A DNA stretch of 31,740 nt from Hellea sp. (GCA_020628635.1 JAHDEU010000002.1:1-31740); one strand, 5' to 3'. Positions 15,396 through 24,421 are shown, counted from the first letter of the stretch. Numbers and translations are program-made. Notes: generated by a model not told the origin, from the sequence alone.

Positions 15396-16529
15396 ATGAC
15401 GCGACTCACAAAATTCACCGCAGGGCTGATGGGCGCCACCGCGCTTGCCGCCCTCTCCGCCCCGGCCTATGCCGTGGGCACGGCCGCCGGAGAATCGGTG
15501 CAAAACACCTTCTCCCTGTCCTACGACACGGGCACGGCGACCAACACCATCACCAATGACGGACAGGGCGGCAACGATGCGCCCACGACATTCGTGGTCG
15601 ACCGCGTGGTCAACCTGACCGTGACGGGCTCCACGTCTGATGACAACGCACCGGGCGACACCAATGTGCCCGTCGTCTTCACCGTCACCAACCTCGGCAA
15701 TGACGAGCAGTCCTACACGCTGGCGACCGAGCTGGGCGACACGACCGACTTCGCCCTGACCAACGGCACGACCGGCATCGAATACGAAGTGCTCGCCACC
15801 GGCTCCACCTGTTCGGCTGTTCCGCCGTCCAACCTGACGACCTATGACGAGAACACGCCAGCCACGTCGGTTCCAGTGGTCCCGGCGGACAGCGTGCTCT
15901 GCGTCTATGTCTATCAGGACATCGCCAGCACGGCCACGGACGGCCAGTCCGCAAATATCGACCTGATTGCCACCACGACCGGATCGGGCACGACCACGGC
16001 CGTGACCTATGGCGGCACCAACGACCCCCTCACCGTGCAGAGCGTTGCGCTCGAGGGCGCACCGGGCACGCACAGTGCGGACGGTACGGATGACGGTGCC
16101 GACTCGGCTGCGTCGATCTACAATGTGGGCGCGGCACAGGTCACGGCCATCAAGGAAGTGGCCCTGGTCAGCCAGGACGGCTCAGGCTGCGGCGCCTTCA
16201 CACAGGCCGTCACGACGAGCACGACCGAGCTCTACATTCCGGGTGCCTGCGTGGAATACACCATTTCCGTGACCAATGCCGGCACGGGCGAAGCGACCGA
16301 TATCGACATCTCCGATACGCTGCCGATCGAAGTGGACTACCAGTCCGCCCTGGTCAGCACCACGGGTTGGAACGTTGCGCCCACCCTGCAGGCCGCATCC
16401 ACCGGCGCCTGCAATGGCGGCGGAACGGGCTGTGATGTCGTGGCCGCCATCAATGGCGAACTGCCGGGCGTTCCCGCAGGTAACCCGTCCGTGACGGGCA
16501 CGCTGCGCATCCGCGCTCTCGTGAAATAG
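15396..16529 (+). CDS. Secreted DUF11-like repeat protein
   Basis: A 377-aa protein. ATG 15396 has AGAGG ten bases upstream and begins a signal peptide (TRLTKFTAGLMGATALAALS, cleavage near AYA|VG); the ATG at 15354 gives a poor leader. The first mature module reads GESVQNTFSLSYDTG, then FVVDRVVNLTVTGS, and a similar module opens the 1,940-residue protein downstream. Then come a DUF11-like sandwich (VPVVFTVTNLGNDEQSYTL) and a second one near the C-terminus (CVEYTISVTNAGTGEATDID, ISDTLPIEVDYQSALV). Four to six cysteines could form disulfides. No sortase motif or lipobox is present. It is probably a secreted or surface-associated structural protein; function unknown. Confidence 0.85.
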   Translation: MTRLTKFTAGLMGATALAALSAPAYAVGTAAGESVQNTFSLSYDTGTATNTITNDGQGGNDAPTTFVVDRVVNLTVTGSTSDDNAPGDTNVPVVFTVTNLGNDEQSYTLATELGDTTDFALTNGTTGIEYEVLATGSTCSAVPPSNLTTYDENTPATSVPVVPADSVLCVYVYQDIASTATDGQSANIDLIATTTGSGTTTAVTYGGTNDPLTVQSVALEGAPGTHSADGTDDGADSAASIYNVGAAQVTAIKEVALVSQDGSGCGAFTQAVTTSTTELYIPGACVEYTISVTNAGTGEATDIDISDTLPIEVDYQSALVSTTGWNVAPTLQAASTGACNGGGTGCDVVAAINGELPGVPAGNPSVTGTLRIRALVK

Positions 16530-16548
16530 GCTCCGGCCGATACCGACC

Positions 16549-16572
16549 GGGGCGCGGTTCTCGCCGCGCCCC
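16549..16572 (+). other. GC-rich hairpin between two DUF11 genes
   Basis: GGGGCGCGG (16549-16557) and CCGCGCCCC (16564-16572) form a perfect nine-base-pair stem with a six-base loop. It stands 20 nt after the stop of the 377-aa gene and 66 nt before the next start. No T-run follows, so it may be a stabiliser or partial attenuator of read-through rather than a full terminator. Confidence 0.55.
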
Positions 16573-16638
16573 CTTCTCCCTCCCAAGAATTCCAAGGACG
16601 CTACGCCGTCCCGCTCGAAAGACCTGCCCAGACGACAC

Positions 16639-19600
16639 GTGACCTTCCGCCGCTCCGACATACGCCCCGCGCTCTCCGCGCAGATGGGCCGCATTGGCGG
16701 GGCCACGCTGGCCGCGGCGAGCGCTTGGCTGGCGGGCGGCACGGCCGCGATGGCTCAGGACACGGCCAACAATTACGGCGCGACCGTCTCCAATGTCGCA
16801 ACGATCACCTATAATGACGGCCCGACCATCCGCTCTGTCGAGACCAACCCCGCCGTCTTCGTCATCCGCCCGGCCAACACGCCCGCGGTCATCGAGTTCT
16901 TCCGCTACGCCCCGACCGCGCCCAACCCGATCCTGCGCGACATCAACGGCTCGGACTTCAGCCCGTCGGGCGATCTCGCCGGTCCTTTCACGACCGTCGG
17001 TCCCGCCCGCACGGCCGGCGACCAGGTCATCGACATCTCCGGCGGCGATGTTCCGCTGATCGAGGCGGACACCTATCTGGCGGACGAGTTGATGTTCGTG
17101 CGCGTGACCGATCTGGGCGCCAACCAGGACAGCACGCAGATCGACACCATCACCATCACCCTGACCAGCTCGACCGGGGACAGCGTGGTGCTGCGCCTCT
17201 ACGAGACAGGCCCCGACACGGGCGAATTCTTCGCCTACATCCCGTCCACCACGGACGAGACGCCCTCGGACGACAACCAGATCACGGTCGGCGCCAATTC
17301 CAACCTGACCGCGACCTATGTCGATCTGTTCGACGAAACCGACGTCGTGATCGACAGCGCCGTGGTCAATCCGCTCAACCGCGTCTTCTCGTCCGCCGAT
17401 GGCCGCGACGTGCCGGGGGCAGTGGTGACGCTGCTCAACCTCGACACCGGCGCTCGCGCGACCGTGTTCGGCGTGGACGGCTTCTCGACCTTTCCGGCCG
17501 AAGTGACGTCGGGATCGGACGTCACGGACAGTGCAGGCCTGTTCTACGACGTGGATGGCGGCGAGTTCCGCTATCCGGTCATCGAGCCCGGCAATTACGT
17601 GCTGGAGGTCGATGCGCCGGACGGCTTCACTTTCGCGTCCGACTACTCGCCCGAAGTCCTGTTGGCGCAAGAATCCATGAACGGCTTCGTGCTCACGCCA
17701 GGCTCATACGGCCAGCCTTTCACGGTGGACAGCCGCGGGCCGTTGCGCCTCGACATCCCGCTCGACCCGCTGGGCGAGATCGTGGTGACCAAGACGGTGG
17801 ACCGCCTGTCCGGCGATGTCGGCGACTATGTCAACTACACGGTCACGATCGACAATATCGGCGCGACCGCGACGCGCGCCACGCTCAACGACCTGTTGCC
17901 CGTGGGCTTCCGCTATGTTCCGGGCACGTCGCGCGTGGAGCGCATGCCGGTGGACGACCCGCAAGTCTCTGATGACGCCGCCCTGCTGGAATTCGACATG
18001 GGCACCATCGCGCCGGGCGACACGATCACGCTGGACTACGCCCTGCGCATCGGCCCGGGCGCGGTGTTCGGCACGGCCGTGAACGAGGCGATCGTGGTCG
18101 GCCCCGACGGCACGCCGATATCCAACACCGGCCGGGCGGGCATCGAGATCCGCGAGGACCTGCTGCGGTCGCGTTCCACCATCATCGGCCGGGTGACGGA
18201 ACAGAGCTGCAATGGCGATGACGGCTGGGCGCGCCCCATCGCACGCGGCATAGGCGTGGCGGGCGTGCGCCTCTACATGGAAACGGGCGCCTACACCGTC
18301 TCGGACCCTGACGGCCTGTTCCATTTCGAGGGCGTGCGCGAGGGCACCCACGTCGTGCAGGTCGACCGCGAAACCCTGCCTCAGGGCTATGAGCTGATGC
18401 TCTGCGAAGAGAACACCCGCCTGGCCGGCTCCATGGAAAGCCAGTTCGTGGACGTGCAGGGCGGCGGCATCTGGCGCACCAACTTCTACCTCAAGCAGAC
18501 CGGCGACGTCGCGGCCGTGGAGGAAGAGGAACGTTTCAGCGACCTGACCGACTACAAGAATTACGACCAGGCGTGGCTGGACGGCCAAAGCGCCGCACCC
18601 GCTTTCGCCTATCCGTCGGAAGACCGCACGCCCAGCCAGCCGGCCGCGCATATGGGCATCGTCCATGCGCCGGGCCAAAGCGTGTCCATCACGGTCAATG
18701 GCCGCGAAATTTCCAGCCACCACCTCACGGCAACCGTGCGCCGCACGGATGGGTCGGCCGTGCTGTCGCGCTTCAAGGGCGTCGGCCTGGTCGATGGCCG
18801 CAACGTCGTGGTCGCAACGATCACCAATCGCGACGGCTCCGTGGCGTCACGGCTCACCCGCGACATCCACTATGTGAAGACCATCGCGCGCATCACGCCC
18901 ATGCCCGACCGCAGCACGCTGGTGGCGGACGGCCGCACGGTTCCCGAAATCGCCATCCGCATGGAAGACGAGGCAGGCCGCCCGGTCCATGCCGGCCGCT
19001 TCGCGCGCATCGAGGTCGAGCCGCCCTACCGCATCTATGACGAGACCGGCGATTTCGAGCTGCGCGAGCGTTCCGAGAACCTGCTCAACCCGCTGTCCAA
19101 TGTCCGCGACATCGCGGTCGGCGCGGACGGCATTCTGCGCGTGCAGCTGGAGCCGACCCTGCGCACCGGCAAGGTGACCATCAACGCCACGACCGACTCG
19201 GGCCGCATCGTGCAGGTCTTCATGAATCTCGCGCCCGAAAAGCGCGACTGGATCCTCGTGGGCCTCGCCGAAGGCACGGCCGCCTATGACCGCGTGCGCG
19301 GCAATGCGGCCGCACTGGTCGCCAACGGCGCCAACCCCGAGGAGGTGCCCGACACCGACCTGATCACGGATGGCCGCCTCGCCTTCTTCGCCAAGGGCAT
19401 GATCAAGGGCGAGTGGCTGATGACGCTCTCGGTCGACACCGACAAGCGCAGGAGCCAGAACGGCAGCCGCGCGGACGGGGACTTCCTCGGCGAGATCGAC
19501 CCCAACGCCTATTACACGCTCTATGGCGACCGCTCCTACCAGCAGTTCGAGGGCGTCTCGCGCTATCCGGTCTATCTGAAACTGGAGAAGCGCCAGGCCT

Positions 19601-22461
19601 ATGCGCTGTTCGGCGACTTCGACACGGACATCACCGAAGGCCGCCTCACAGCCTATAACCGCCGCCTGTCCGGGCTGAAGGCCGAATATCTCGGCGAGCA
19701 TGTGCAGGTGCTGGGCTTTGCGGCCGAAACCAATCAGGGGTTTGCCCAGGACGAGATCGCGGCCGACGGCACGTCCGGCCTCTACCAGCTCTCCAACTCG
19801 CGCATTATCGCACAAAGCGAGGAGATCGTGATCGAGACGCGCGACCGCGTGCGCCCGGACGTCGTGCTGGAGCGCAAGACGCTGGTGCGCTATCTCGACT
19901 ACACGCTGGACTACCTCACGGGCGAGCTGCTCTTCCGCCTGCCTGTCGATGCCACCGATTTCGACTTCAACCCCAATGTCATCGTCGCCGAATACGAAAC
20001 CGCCGAGGATGCGGAACGCAACGTCACATTCGGCGGCCGCGTGCAGACGCAGCTGGCCGGTGGCCGCGTCCAGATCGGTTCCACCTTCGTCCATGAGGAC
20101 GGCTCCGCGCTGGCTGCCGACAGCAGCTCCGACCAGATCGGCGTGGACGCCGTGGTGCAGGTCACGCCGACCACCCAGGCGCGGGTCGAATATGCCGTCA
20201 CGGACAGTGACGCCACCGGCACGGCCGACGCCACGCTGGTCGAACTCGTCCACACCTCGGAGCGCATCGCGGCCGAAGCCTATTTCCGCGAACAGGACGG
20301 CGGCTTCGGTTTGGGCCAGCAGACATCCAATGTGAACGGCGTGCGCCGCTACGGTGCGCGCGCGGCCGTGCGCCTGTCGGAGAGCGACAACGTTGAGACC
20401 GGCGAGCGCACCCAGCGCCGCCTCAACGCGGCCGCCTACCGGGAAGAGAACCTCGGCACGGGCGATGTGCGCGACAGCGTCGATCTCCAGCTCGAGCAGG
20501 ACGGGCCGCGCATGGATTTCGGCACGGGTCTGCGCATGGTCAAGGACACGCTGGTCGAGCGCGAGGACCGCGAGAGCCTGCTGGTGACGGGCCGCGCCAG
20601 CATCGACATTCCGGGCCACGGCGCGACGCTGCAGCTGACCCATGAGCAGCCGATCAGCAGCAAGGATTCGGTTTCCGCCCAGCCCATGCGCACGGGCGTG
20701 CAGCTGACCAAGGCCATCGGCGACAAGGCCCGCGTGACCATCCGCCACGACCGCATGGACGGCGAATTCACGGTCGCGGACAACACCGCCATCGGCATCG
20801 ACCTCGCCCCGTGGAAAGGTGCCCAGCTCACGGCGGCGTCCGATCTCGTGACCAATGATTCCGGCCGCCGCCTCGGCGCGACCGTCGGCCTCGACCAGCA
20901 GTTCCAGATCGACGAGAACTGGGCGATCAGCGCGGGCGTGCGCGAACGCCGCATCCTGCAATCCGAAGACGAATACCAGCAGGTCGCGCCCGACGACGCC
21001 ATTTCCCCGTTCGAGCGCAATGAGGACTTCACCTCCGCCTATCTGGGACTGGGCTACTCGGACGAGCTCACAAGCGGCTCGGTGCGCGGCGAAATCCGCA
21101 TCACCGATGCGACCGACACCTATATCGGCTCGGCGTCTGTGGCGCGTTCGCTCTCCGACAAGCTGTCGCTCGCGGGCTCCATGCGGCTGGTCGCCAACCA
21201 CGACGATCTCCTCGGCACGTCGCGCCGCGCCGATGTGCGGCTGGGCGCCAGCTACCGCCCGCGCGACGAAGGCCCCGTGATCTTCAATCGGTTCGACGTC
21301 TCCCACCAGGACAATGCGACCGGCGTGGTCGACACGAAAGTCGTCAACAATCTCGCGGCCAACACCTGGCTCAACGACCGCTGGCAGGTGACGGGCAATT
21401 GGGGCGTGAAATATTCCGAAACCGACATTGGCGGGCAGAGCCTGAACAACTGGACCAACCTCGTCGGCGCGGAAACCCGCCTCGACGTGACGCGCAGGAT
21501 CGACATCGGCCTGCGCGGCCAGGCCATGGTGCAAAGCGGCACGGACGCGGTCCAGTATAGCTACGGACCCAGCATCGGCATCAGCCCCGCCAAGAATGTC
21601 TGGGCGTCGGTCGGCTACAATGTCGAAGGCTTCCGCGATGACGATTTCGAGGCGGCGGAATATTCGCGCCAGGGCCCCTATGTCACCCTGCGCCTGAAAT
21701 TCGACCAGCACACGGCGAGAGGCCTGCTGCGCCGCATCAGCCCGACCGCGCCTGTCGCCCGCCCCATGCCGGAGCCGCAAATGCTGAGCGCGCCAATCGC
21801 CGCGCCCGCACCTGTGGCCGAACTCGCCGCCGCGCCCGCATCCTACACATGCTGGGACGGCACGGTCGTTGCTGAGCCCGTGAACTGCGCGCCGCAGCCG
21901 CAGCCGGTCGTGGTCGAAGCGCCCAAGCCCGCGCCGGAAGCCGTGATCGTGTCGGAAACCTTCATCTGCCCCGACACCGCCATGGTCGTGTCGGACCTGT
22001 CGAACTGCCCAAGCCCGCGCCCCAACCTGAACCTCTGCGCCGAGAGTTCTGTTGCCATCTTCAACGTGCCGACGACCGCGACATTCGTGCCGATGACGCG
22101 CCTCGGCCAGCACCCGGAATTCGGCGAAAGCCACGGCCTCAGCCCGGCGGAGTTCTTCGCCAAGCTCGACGCCGCCTATGGCTCAGATCCGGCACACGCC
22201 GCCTATCTCGACCACCTGCTGCGCGAGCTAGGCTATGCGAATGGCTGGTCGGACGCGCGCCCCGACATGTTCAGCGACGACGTGCTGCCCGTCGGCACGC
22301 GCGGCATCATGGGCATGGGCGCGCAGCACGATTACGGCTTCCGCGTCCTGCCGAGCGCAGAGCAGGACCGCCAGGCCTTCCGCCTCCAGTCCGCCAACGG
22401 CCAGGTCGTCCACTTCATGAAATCCTGCGGCAACTATTTCTATGGCTGCGAGGCGGCCTAG
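16639..22461 (+). CDS. Giant surface protein: DUF11/SdrD/invasin-like modules plus outer-membrane beta-barrel
   Basis: 1,940 aa from GTG 16639; an in-frame ATG at 16684 would give a shorter leader. The signal peptide ends near AMA|QD. Layout: a module like the start of the 377-aa protein (residues ~40-75); beta-rich repeats (~90-370); DUF11 (~376-500, VGDYVNYTVTIDNIGATATR); an SdrD/Cna-B-like domain (~512-620, GVAGVRLYMETGAYTVSDPD, FHFEGVREGTHVVQVD); NGREISSHHLTATVRR (~685); an Ig/invasin-like domain (~760-800, ADGRTVPEIAIRMEDE); then a region with YYTLYGDRSYQQF and LVRYLDYTLDYLTGELLFRL; then about 600 residues of alternating amphipathic strands ending YVTLRLKFDQH (~1695), which looks like an outer-membrane barrel. 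A Pro/Ala linker, two Cys loops and a C-terminal domain of ~140 residues follow. Function is unknown; surface adhesion or secretion is plausible. Confidence 0.85.
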   Translation: MTFRRSDIRPALSAQMGRIGGATLAAASAWLAGGTAAMAQDTANNYGATVSNVATITYNDGPTIRSVETNPAVFVIRPANTPAVIEFFRYAPTAPNPILRDINGSDFSPSGDLAGPFTTVGPARTAGDQVIDISGGDVPLIEADTYLADELMFVRVTDLGANQDSTQIDTITITLTSSTGDSVVLRLYETGPDTGEFFAYIPSTTDETPSDDNQITVGANSNLTATYVDLFDETDVVIDSAVVNPLNRVFSSADGRDVPGAVVTLLNLDTGARATVFGVDGFSTFPAEVTSGSDVTDSAGLFYDVDGGEFRYPVIEPGNYVLEVDAPDGFTFASDYSPEVLLAQESMNGFVLTPGSYGQPFTVDSRGPLRLDIPLDPLGEIVVTKTVDRLSGDVGDYVNYTVTIDNIGATATRATLNDLLPVGFRYVPGTSRVERMPVDDPQVSDDAALLEFDMGTIAPGDTITLDYALRIGPGAVFGTAVNEAIVVGPDGTPISNTGRAGIEIREDLLRSRSTIIGRVTEQSCNGDDGWARPIARGIGVAGVRLYMETGAYTVSDPDGLFHFEGVREGTHVVQVDRETLPQGYELMLCEENTRLAGSMESQFVDVQGGGIWRTNFYLKQTGDVAAVEEEERFSDLTDYKNYDQAWLDGQSAAPAFAYPSEDRTPSQPAAHMGIVHAPGQSVSITVNGREISSHHLTATVRRTDGSAVLSRFKGVGLVDGRNVVVATITNRDGSVASRLTRDIHYVKTIARITPMPDRSTLVADGRTVPEIAIRMEDEAGRPVHAGRFARIEVEPPYRIYDETGDFELRERSENLLNPLSNVRDIAVGADGILRVQLEPTLRTGKVTINATTDSGRIVQVFMNLAPEKRDWILVGLAEGTAAYDRVRGNAAALVANGANPEEVPDTDLITDGRLAFFAKGMIKGEWLMTLSVDTDKRRSQNGSRADGDFLGEIDPNAYYTLYGDRSYQQFEGVSRYPVYLKLEKRQAYALFGDFDTDITEGRLTAYNRRLSGLKAEYLGEHVQVLGFAAETNQGFAQDEIAADGTSGLYQLSNSRIIAQSEEIVIETRDRVRPDVVLERKTLVRYLDYTLDYLTGELLFRLPVDATDFDFNPNVIVAEYETAEDAERNVTFGGRVQTQLAGGRVQIGSTFVHEDGSALAADSSSDQIGVDAVVQVTPTTQARVEYAVTDSDATGTADATLVELVHTSERIAAEAYFREQDGGFGLGQQTSNVNGVRRYGARAAVRLSESDNVETGERTQRRLNAAAYREENLGTGDVRDSVDLQLEQDGPRMDFGTGLRMVKDTLVEREDRESLLVTGRASIDIPGHGATLQLTHEQPISSKDSVSAQPMRTGVQLTKAIGDKARVTIRHDRMDGEFTVADNTAIGIDLAPWKGAQLTAASDLVTNDSGRRLGATVGLDQQFQIDENWAISAGVRERRILQSEDEYQQVAPDDAISPFERNEDFTSAYLGLGYSDELTSGSVRGEIRITDATDTYIGSASVARSLSDKLSLAGSMRLVANHDDLLGTSRRADVRLGASYRPRDEGPVIFNRFDVSHQDNATGVVDTKVVNNLAANTWLNDRWQVTGNWGVKYSETDIGGQSLNNWTNLVGAETRLDVTRRIDIGLRGQAMVQSGTDAVQYSYGPSIGISPAKNVWASVGYNVEGFRDDDFEAAEYSRQGPYVTLRLKFDQHTARGLLRRISPTAPVARPMPEPQMLSAPIAAPAPVAELAAAPASYTCWDGTVVAEPVNCAPQPQPVVVEAPKPAPEAVIVSETFICPDTAMVVSDLSNCPSPRPNLNLCAESSVAIFNVPTTATFVPMTRLGQHPEFGESHGLSPAEFFAKLDAAYGSDPAHAAYLDHLLRELGYANGWSDARPDMFSDDVLPVGTRGIMGMGAQHDYGFRVLPSAEQDRQAFRLQSANGQVVHFMKSCGNYFYGCEAA

Positions 22462-22532
22462 TCCGGCACGGACGGGGCGTCCGCTCTGATCACATTTCGG
22501 AACGAAGCCGGGCCGTTCCGCGTCAGTCTCCC

Positions 22533-23027
22533 ATGACACGTCGCTCTCTCGCCTGCGCCGCCCTCGCGCTCACCCTGTCCGCCTGCACGACCACGGCCGC
22601 GTCCGACACGGCCATGAAGTCAGCCCCCGTCGCCAAAGCCCCGCCCGCGGCCAGCCAGACCAGCGCCTCCTCCTTCGCCGCGACGGAAGCCCGCCTGCGC
22701 GATGCCATTGCCGCCCGCGACTTCCGCCTGTTCACAGTCGTCGATCACGGCGCGGGCGCGCGCTCGGTCGGGCAGGACATCGGCGAGAGCAAGCTCTTCA
22801 TCTTCGGCAACCCCAAAGGCGGCACGCCGCTCATGCAGGCCGACCCCCTGATGGGCCTGGAACTGCCGCTCAAGGTGCTGATCTACACCGACGCAGCAGG
22901 CCAAACCCAGATCGCCGCCGCCAACACCCACGCCGCCGCCAACCGCCGCGGCGTCACGCGCCAGCATGAGAGGCTGAAAAAGATCGACGGAGCGCTGGCC
23001 GCGATCGTGGCGGAGGCGGGGGGATAA
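22533..23027 (+). CDS. DUF302-domain lipoprotein
   Basis: A 164-aa protein. The N-terminus MTRRSLACAALALTLSACTT is a lipoprotein signal with lipobox LSAC. After a Ser/Ala/Pro-rich linker comes a DUF302 domain: ARDFRLFTVVDHGAGARSVG, KLFIFGNPKGGTPLMQADP, LELPLKVLIYTDAAGQTQIA. DUF302 proteins are small, envelope-linked or cytosolic proteins of uncertain function. It lies 71 nt downstream of the giant surface-protein gene in the same direction, with a small CGGACG-GGG-CGTCCG hairpin (22469-22483) between, so co-transcription is possible. No clear ribosome site is visible. Confidence 0.88.
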   Translation: MTRRSLACAALALTLSACTTTAASDTAMKSAPVAKAPPAASQTSASSFAATEARLRDAIAARDFRLFTVVDHGAGARSVGQDIGESKLFIFGNPKGGTPLMQADPLMGLELPLKVLIYTDAAGQTQIAAANTHAAANRRGVTRQHERLKKIDGALAAIVAEAGG

Positions 23028-23070
23028 GTGGCGGTTGTTTGGTCCGGCAGAACCGGACTGTAGCCTGTTC

Positions 23071-24270
23071 CTATTCGAAGGTGGGGATCTGTGGCACGAC
23101 GACAGTGTCACCATCCGTCTGCCTGAACGTCTCATAGACGTCCAGCAAAGCCGGATCGGGTGAGTGGCTTGCATCCGGATTGGCGTCGCGAATCCAGCGC
23201 TTCAGATCGTCTACCGCAATCAACTCCGGCCCCGTGATCTCGATATTGGAGAGTATATCGTCGCGGCGGACCGTGCCCTGCGTGATCGGCAGATAGCGGT
23301 AGACCAGCGGACCTTCACGGTCTCCGCGCCAGTTCGAGTCAGGAACCGTGCCGTCCCAGCGCTTCAGAGCGAGATAGTGTCGTCCGTCCTCGCAAGTGGT
23401 TCGCCGTGGTTTCAGCCTTTGTTGATAAGACGCCACGTCGACTATCCGCGTTTCCGACGCAGCCGCGCCGTAGCTATCGATGTCCGTCAGGCCTCGGCCC
23501 GGCCTTGGCGAAGCAAGGCTTTCGAAGGTCAAGAATGATGCGTCGAAACTGTCGTTGGTCGGACAGGTATCAGCGCGGACTTCGGCAAATCCTACCATGT
23601 GTTCCGCGAACTCACGTGGGGATTGCCGCATAGGTGAGCGCGATCCCGCAACAAAGTCGCGAATAGGGCCGATGAGAGGATCGTTGGCATCCTTGACAGG
23701 AACGAGGGTGCTCGCTCCGGACCAGCGAAAGGACATGCCATTCTTGCTGAAAATCGCCAGATAGTGCTGGCCCGGAACGACAGTCGAGGCGGATCCAGGT
23801 CCGCAGGATGTCATGAACGTAGCGTCCGGCGTCGTCGCAGTCCGCAGATCGAGTTGGTCCCAGAAGTCAAAGTTCAGATCGCGCAGCGTTTCGGATTTCC
23901 GCTCGGCAGCAAACCCTTCTGACGCCACTGGGAGCCAGTGAGGATCGTCTGCAGGTGCAGCACCCTTCAACACGTCTACGGTTTCCAACACGATCCACTG
24001 GCCAGCCCCCTCCCATGACACCTCAGGCGGATCGTCGCCGACGACGCCCAGACGCGCTCTGACGATCGCGATGTTCGTAGTGTCACTGTCGATCAGTGAT
24101 CGCTCATACCCCGCAATTGAGTGATAGGACTGCATCCCGGTGTAGGGGCGTATGTAGGGTTGACAGGCAGACGCTGTCGCAGGAGCGAGATAGGTGACCA
24201 TTGCCGCGATGATGACGGCGACGGCGCGAAAGGGCGCGGTGTATCTGTATGCTGTAGATGACAGCGTCAT
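23071..24270 (-). CDS. Secreted protein of unknown function, lower-GC gene
   Basis: A 399-aa protein from ATG 24270 (TLSSTAYRYTAPFRAVAVII); an upstream in-frame ATG at 24327 lacks a signal-like start. A signal peptide ends near ATASA|CQPY, placing a Cys close to the mature N-terminus. I do not recognise a family. Two halves each carry a similar closing pattern, GPGSASTVVPGQHYLAIFSKNG-type and CEDGRHYLALKRWDG, and the first half has VLETVDVLKGAA, faintly reminiscent of NTR/TIMP-like beta-barrels; this is weak. Base composition is visibly less GC-rich and codon use more mixed than in neighbouring genes, so transfer is possible. It lies downstream of cobS, where cobT is often found. Confidence 0.75.
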   Translation of the reverse strand: MTLSSTAYRYTAPFRAVAVIIAAMVTYLAPATASACQPYIRPYTGMQSYHSIAGYERSLIDSDTTNIAIVRARLGVVGDDPPEVSWEGAGQWIVLETVDVLKGAAPADDPHWLPVASEGFAAERKSETLRDLNFDFWDQLDLRTATTPDATFMTSCGPGSASTVVPGQHYLAIFSKNGMSFRWSGASTLVPVKDANDPLIGPIRDFVAGSRSPMRQSPREFAEHMVGFAEVRADTCPTNDSFDASFLTFESLASPRPGRGLTDIDSYGAAASETRIVDVASYQQRLKPRRTTCEDGRHYLALKRWDGTVPDSNWRGDREGPLVYRYLPITQGTVRRDDILSNIEITGPELIAVDDLKRWIRDANPDASHSPDPALLDVYETFRQTDGDTVVVPQIPTFE

Positions 24271-24380
24271 GAAAGCAGAGTGCCGGACTGAGGGGGATTG
24301 CGCAAGGTTGGGTGATTGTAGCGCCATTGGATGCCGGCGCGGTGCGCCGGTCCGCTCGTTTGAACTCGCGGCGCTTCGCT

Positions 24381-24418
24381 ATTTTTGATTGGCAATCAAA
24401 AATTCCGCCGAAGGCGGA
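24381..24418 (-). terminator. Probable terminator after cobS, with AT palindrome
   Basis: Reading leftward from the cobS stop, CCGCC-TTC-GGCGG (24417-24405) forms a hairpin followed by AATTTTT, as in rho-independent terminators. The T-run is itself part of a perfect 23-base palindrome at 24381-24403 (ATTTTTGATTG-G-CAATCAAAAAT), which is unusually AT-rich for this window and could also be a regulator site for the gene to the left. Confidence 0.6.
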
Positions 24419-24421
24419 CCG

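Noticed and set aside
18847..22134. Very long antisense open frame (over 1,000 codons) opposite the giant surface protein
   Set aside because: The forward frame has clear signal peptide, domain motifs and beta-barrel strand patterns. The reverse frame is rich in R, H, A, V and D without recognisable motifs, as expected from GC-rich codon bias.
22469..22483. CGGACG-GGG-CGTCCG as a terminator after the giant gene
   Set aside because: The stem is only six pairs and no T-run follows, so read-through to the DUF302 gene is equally likely.
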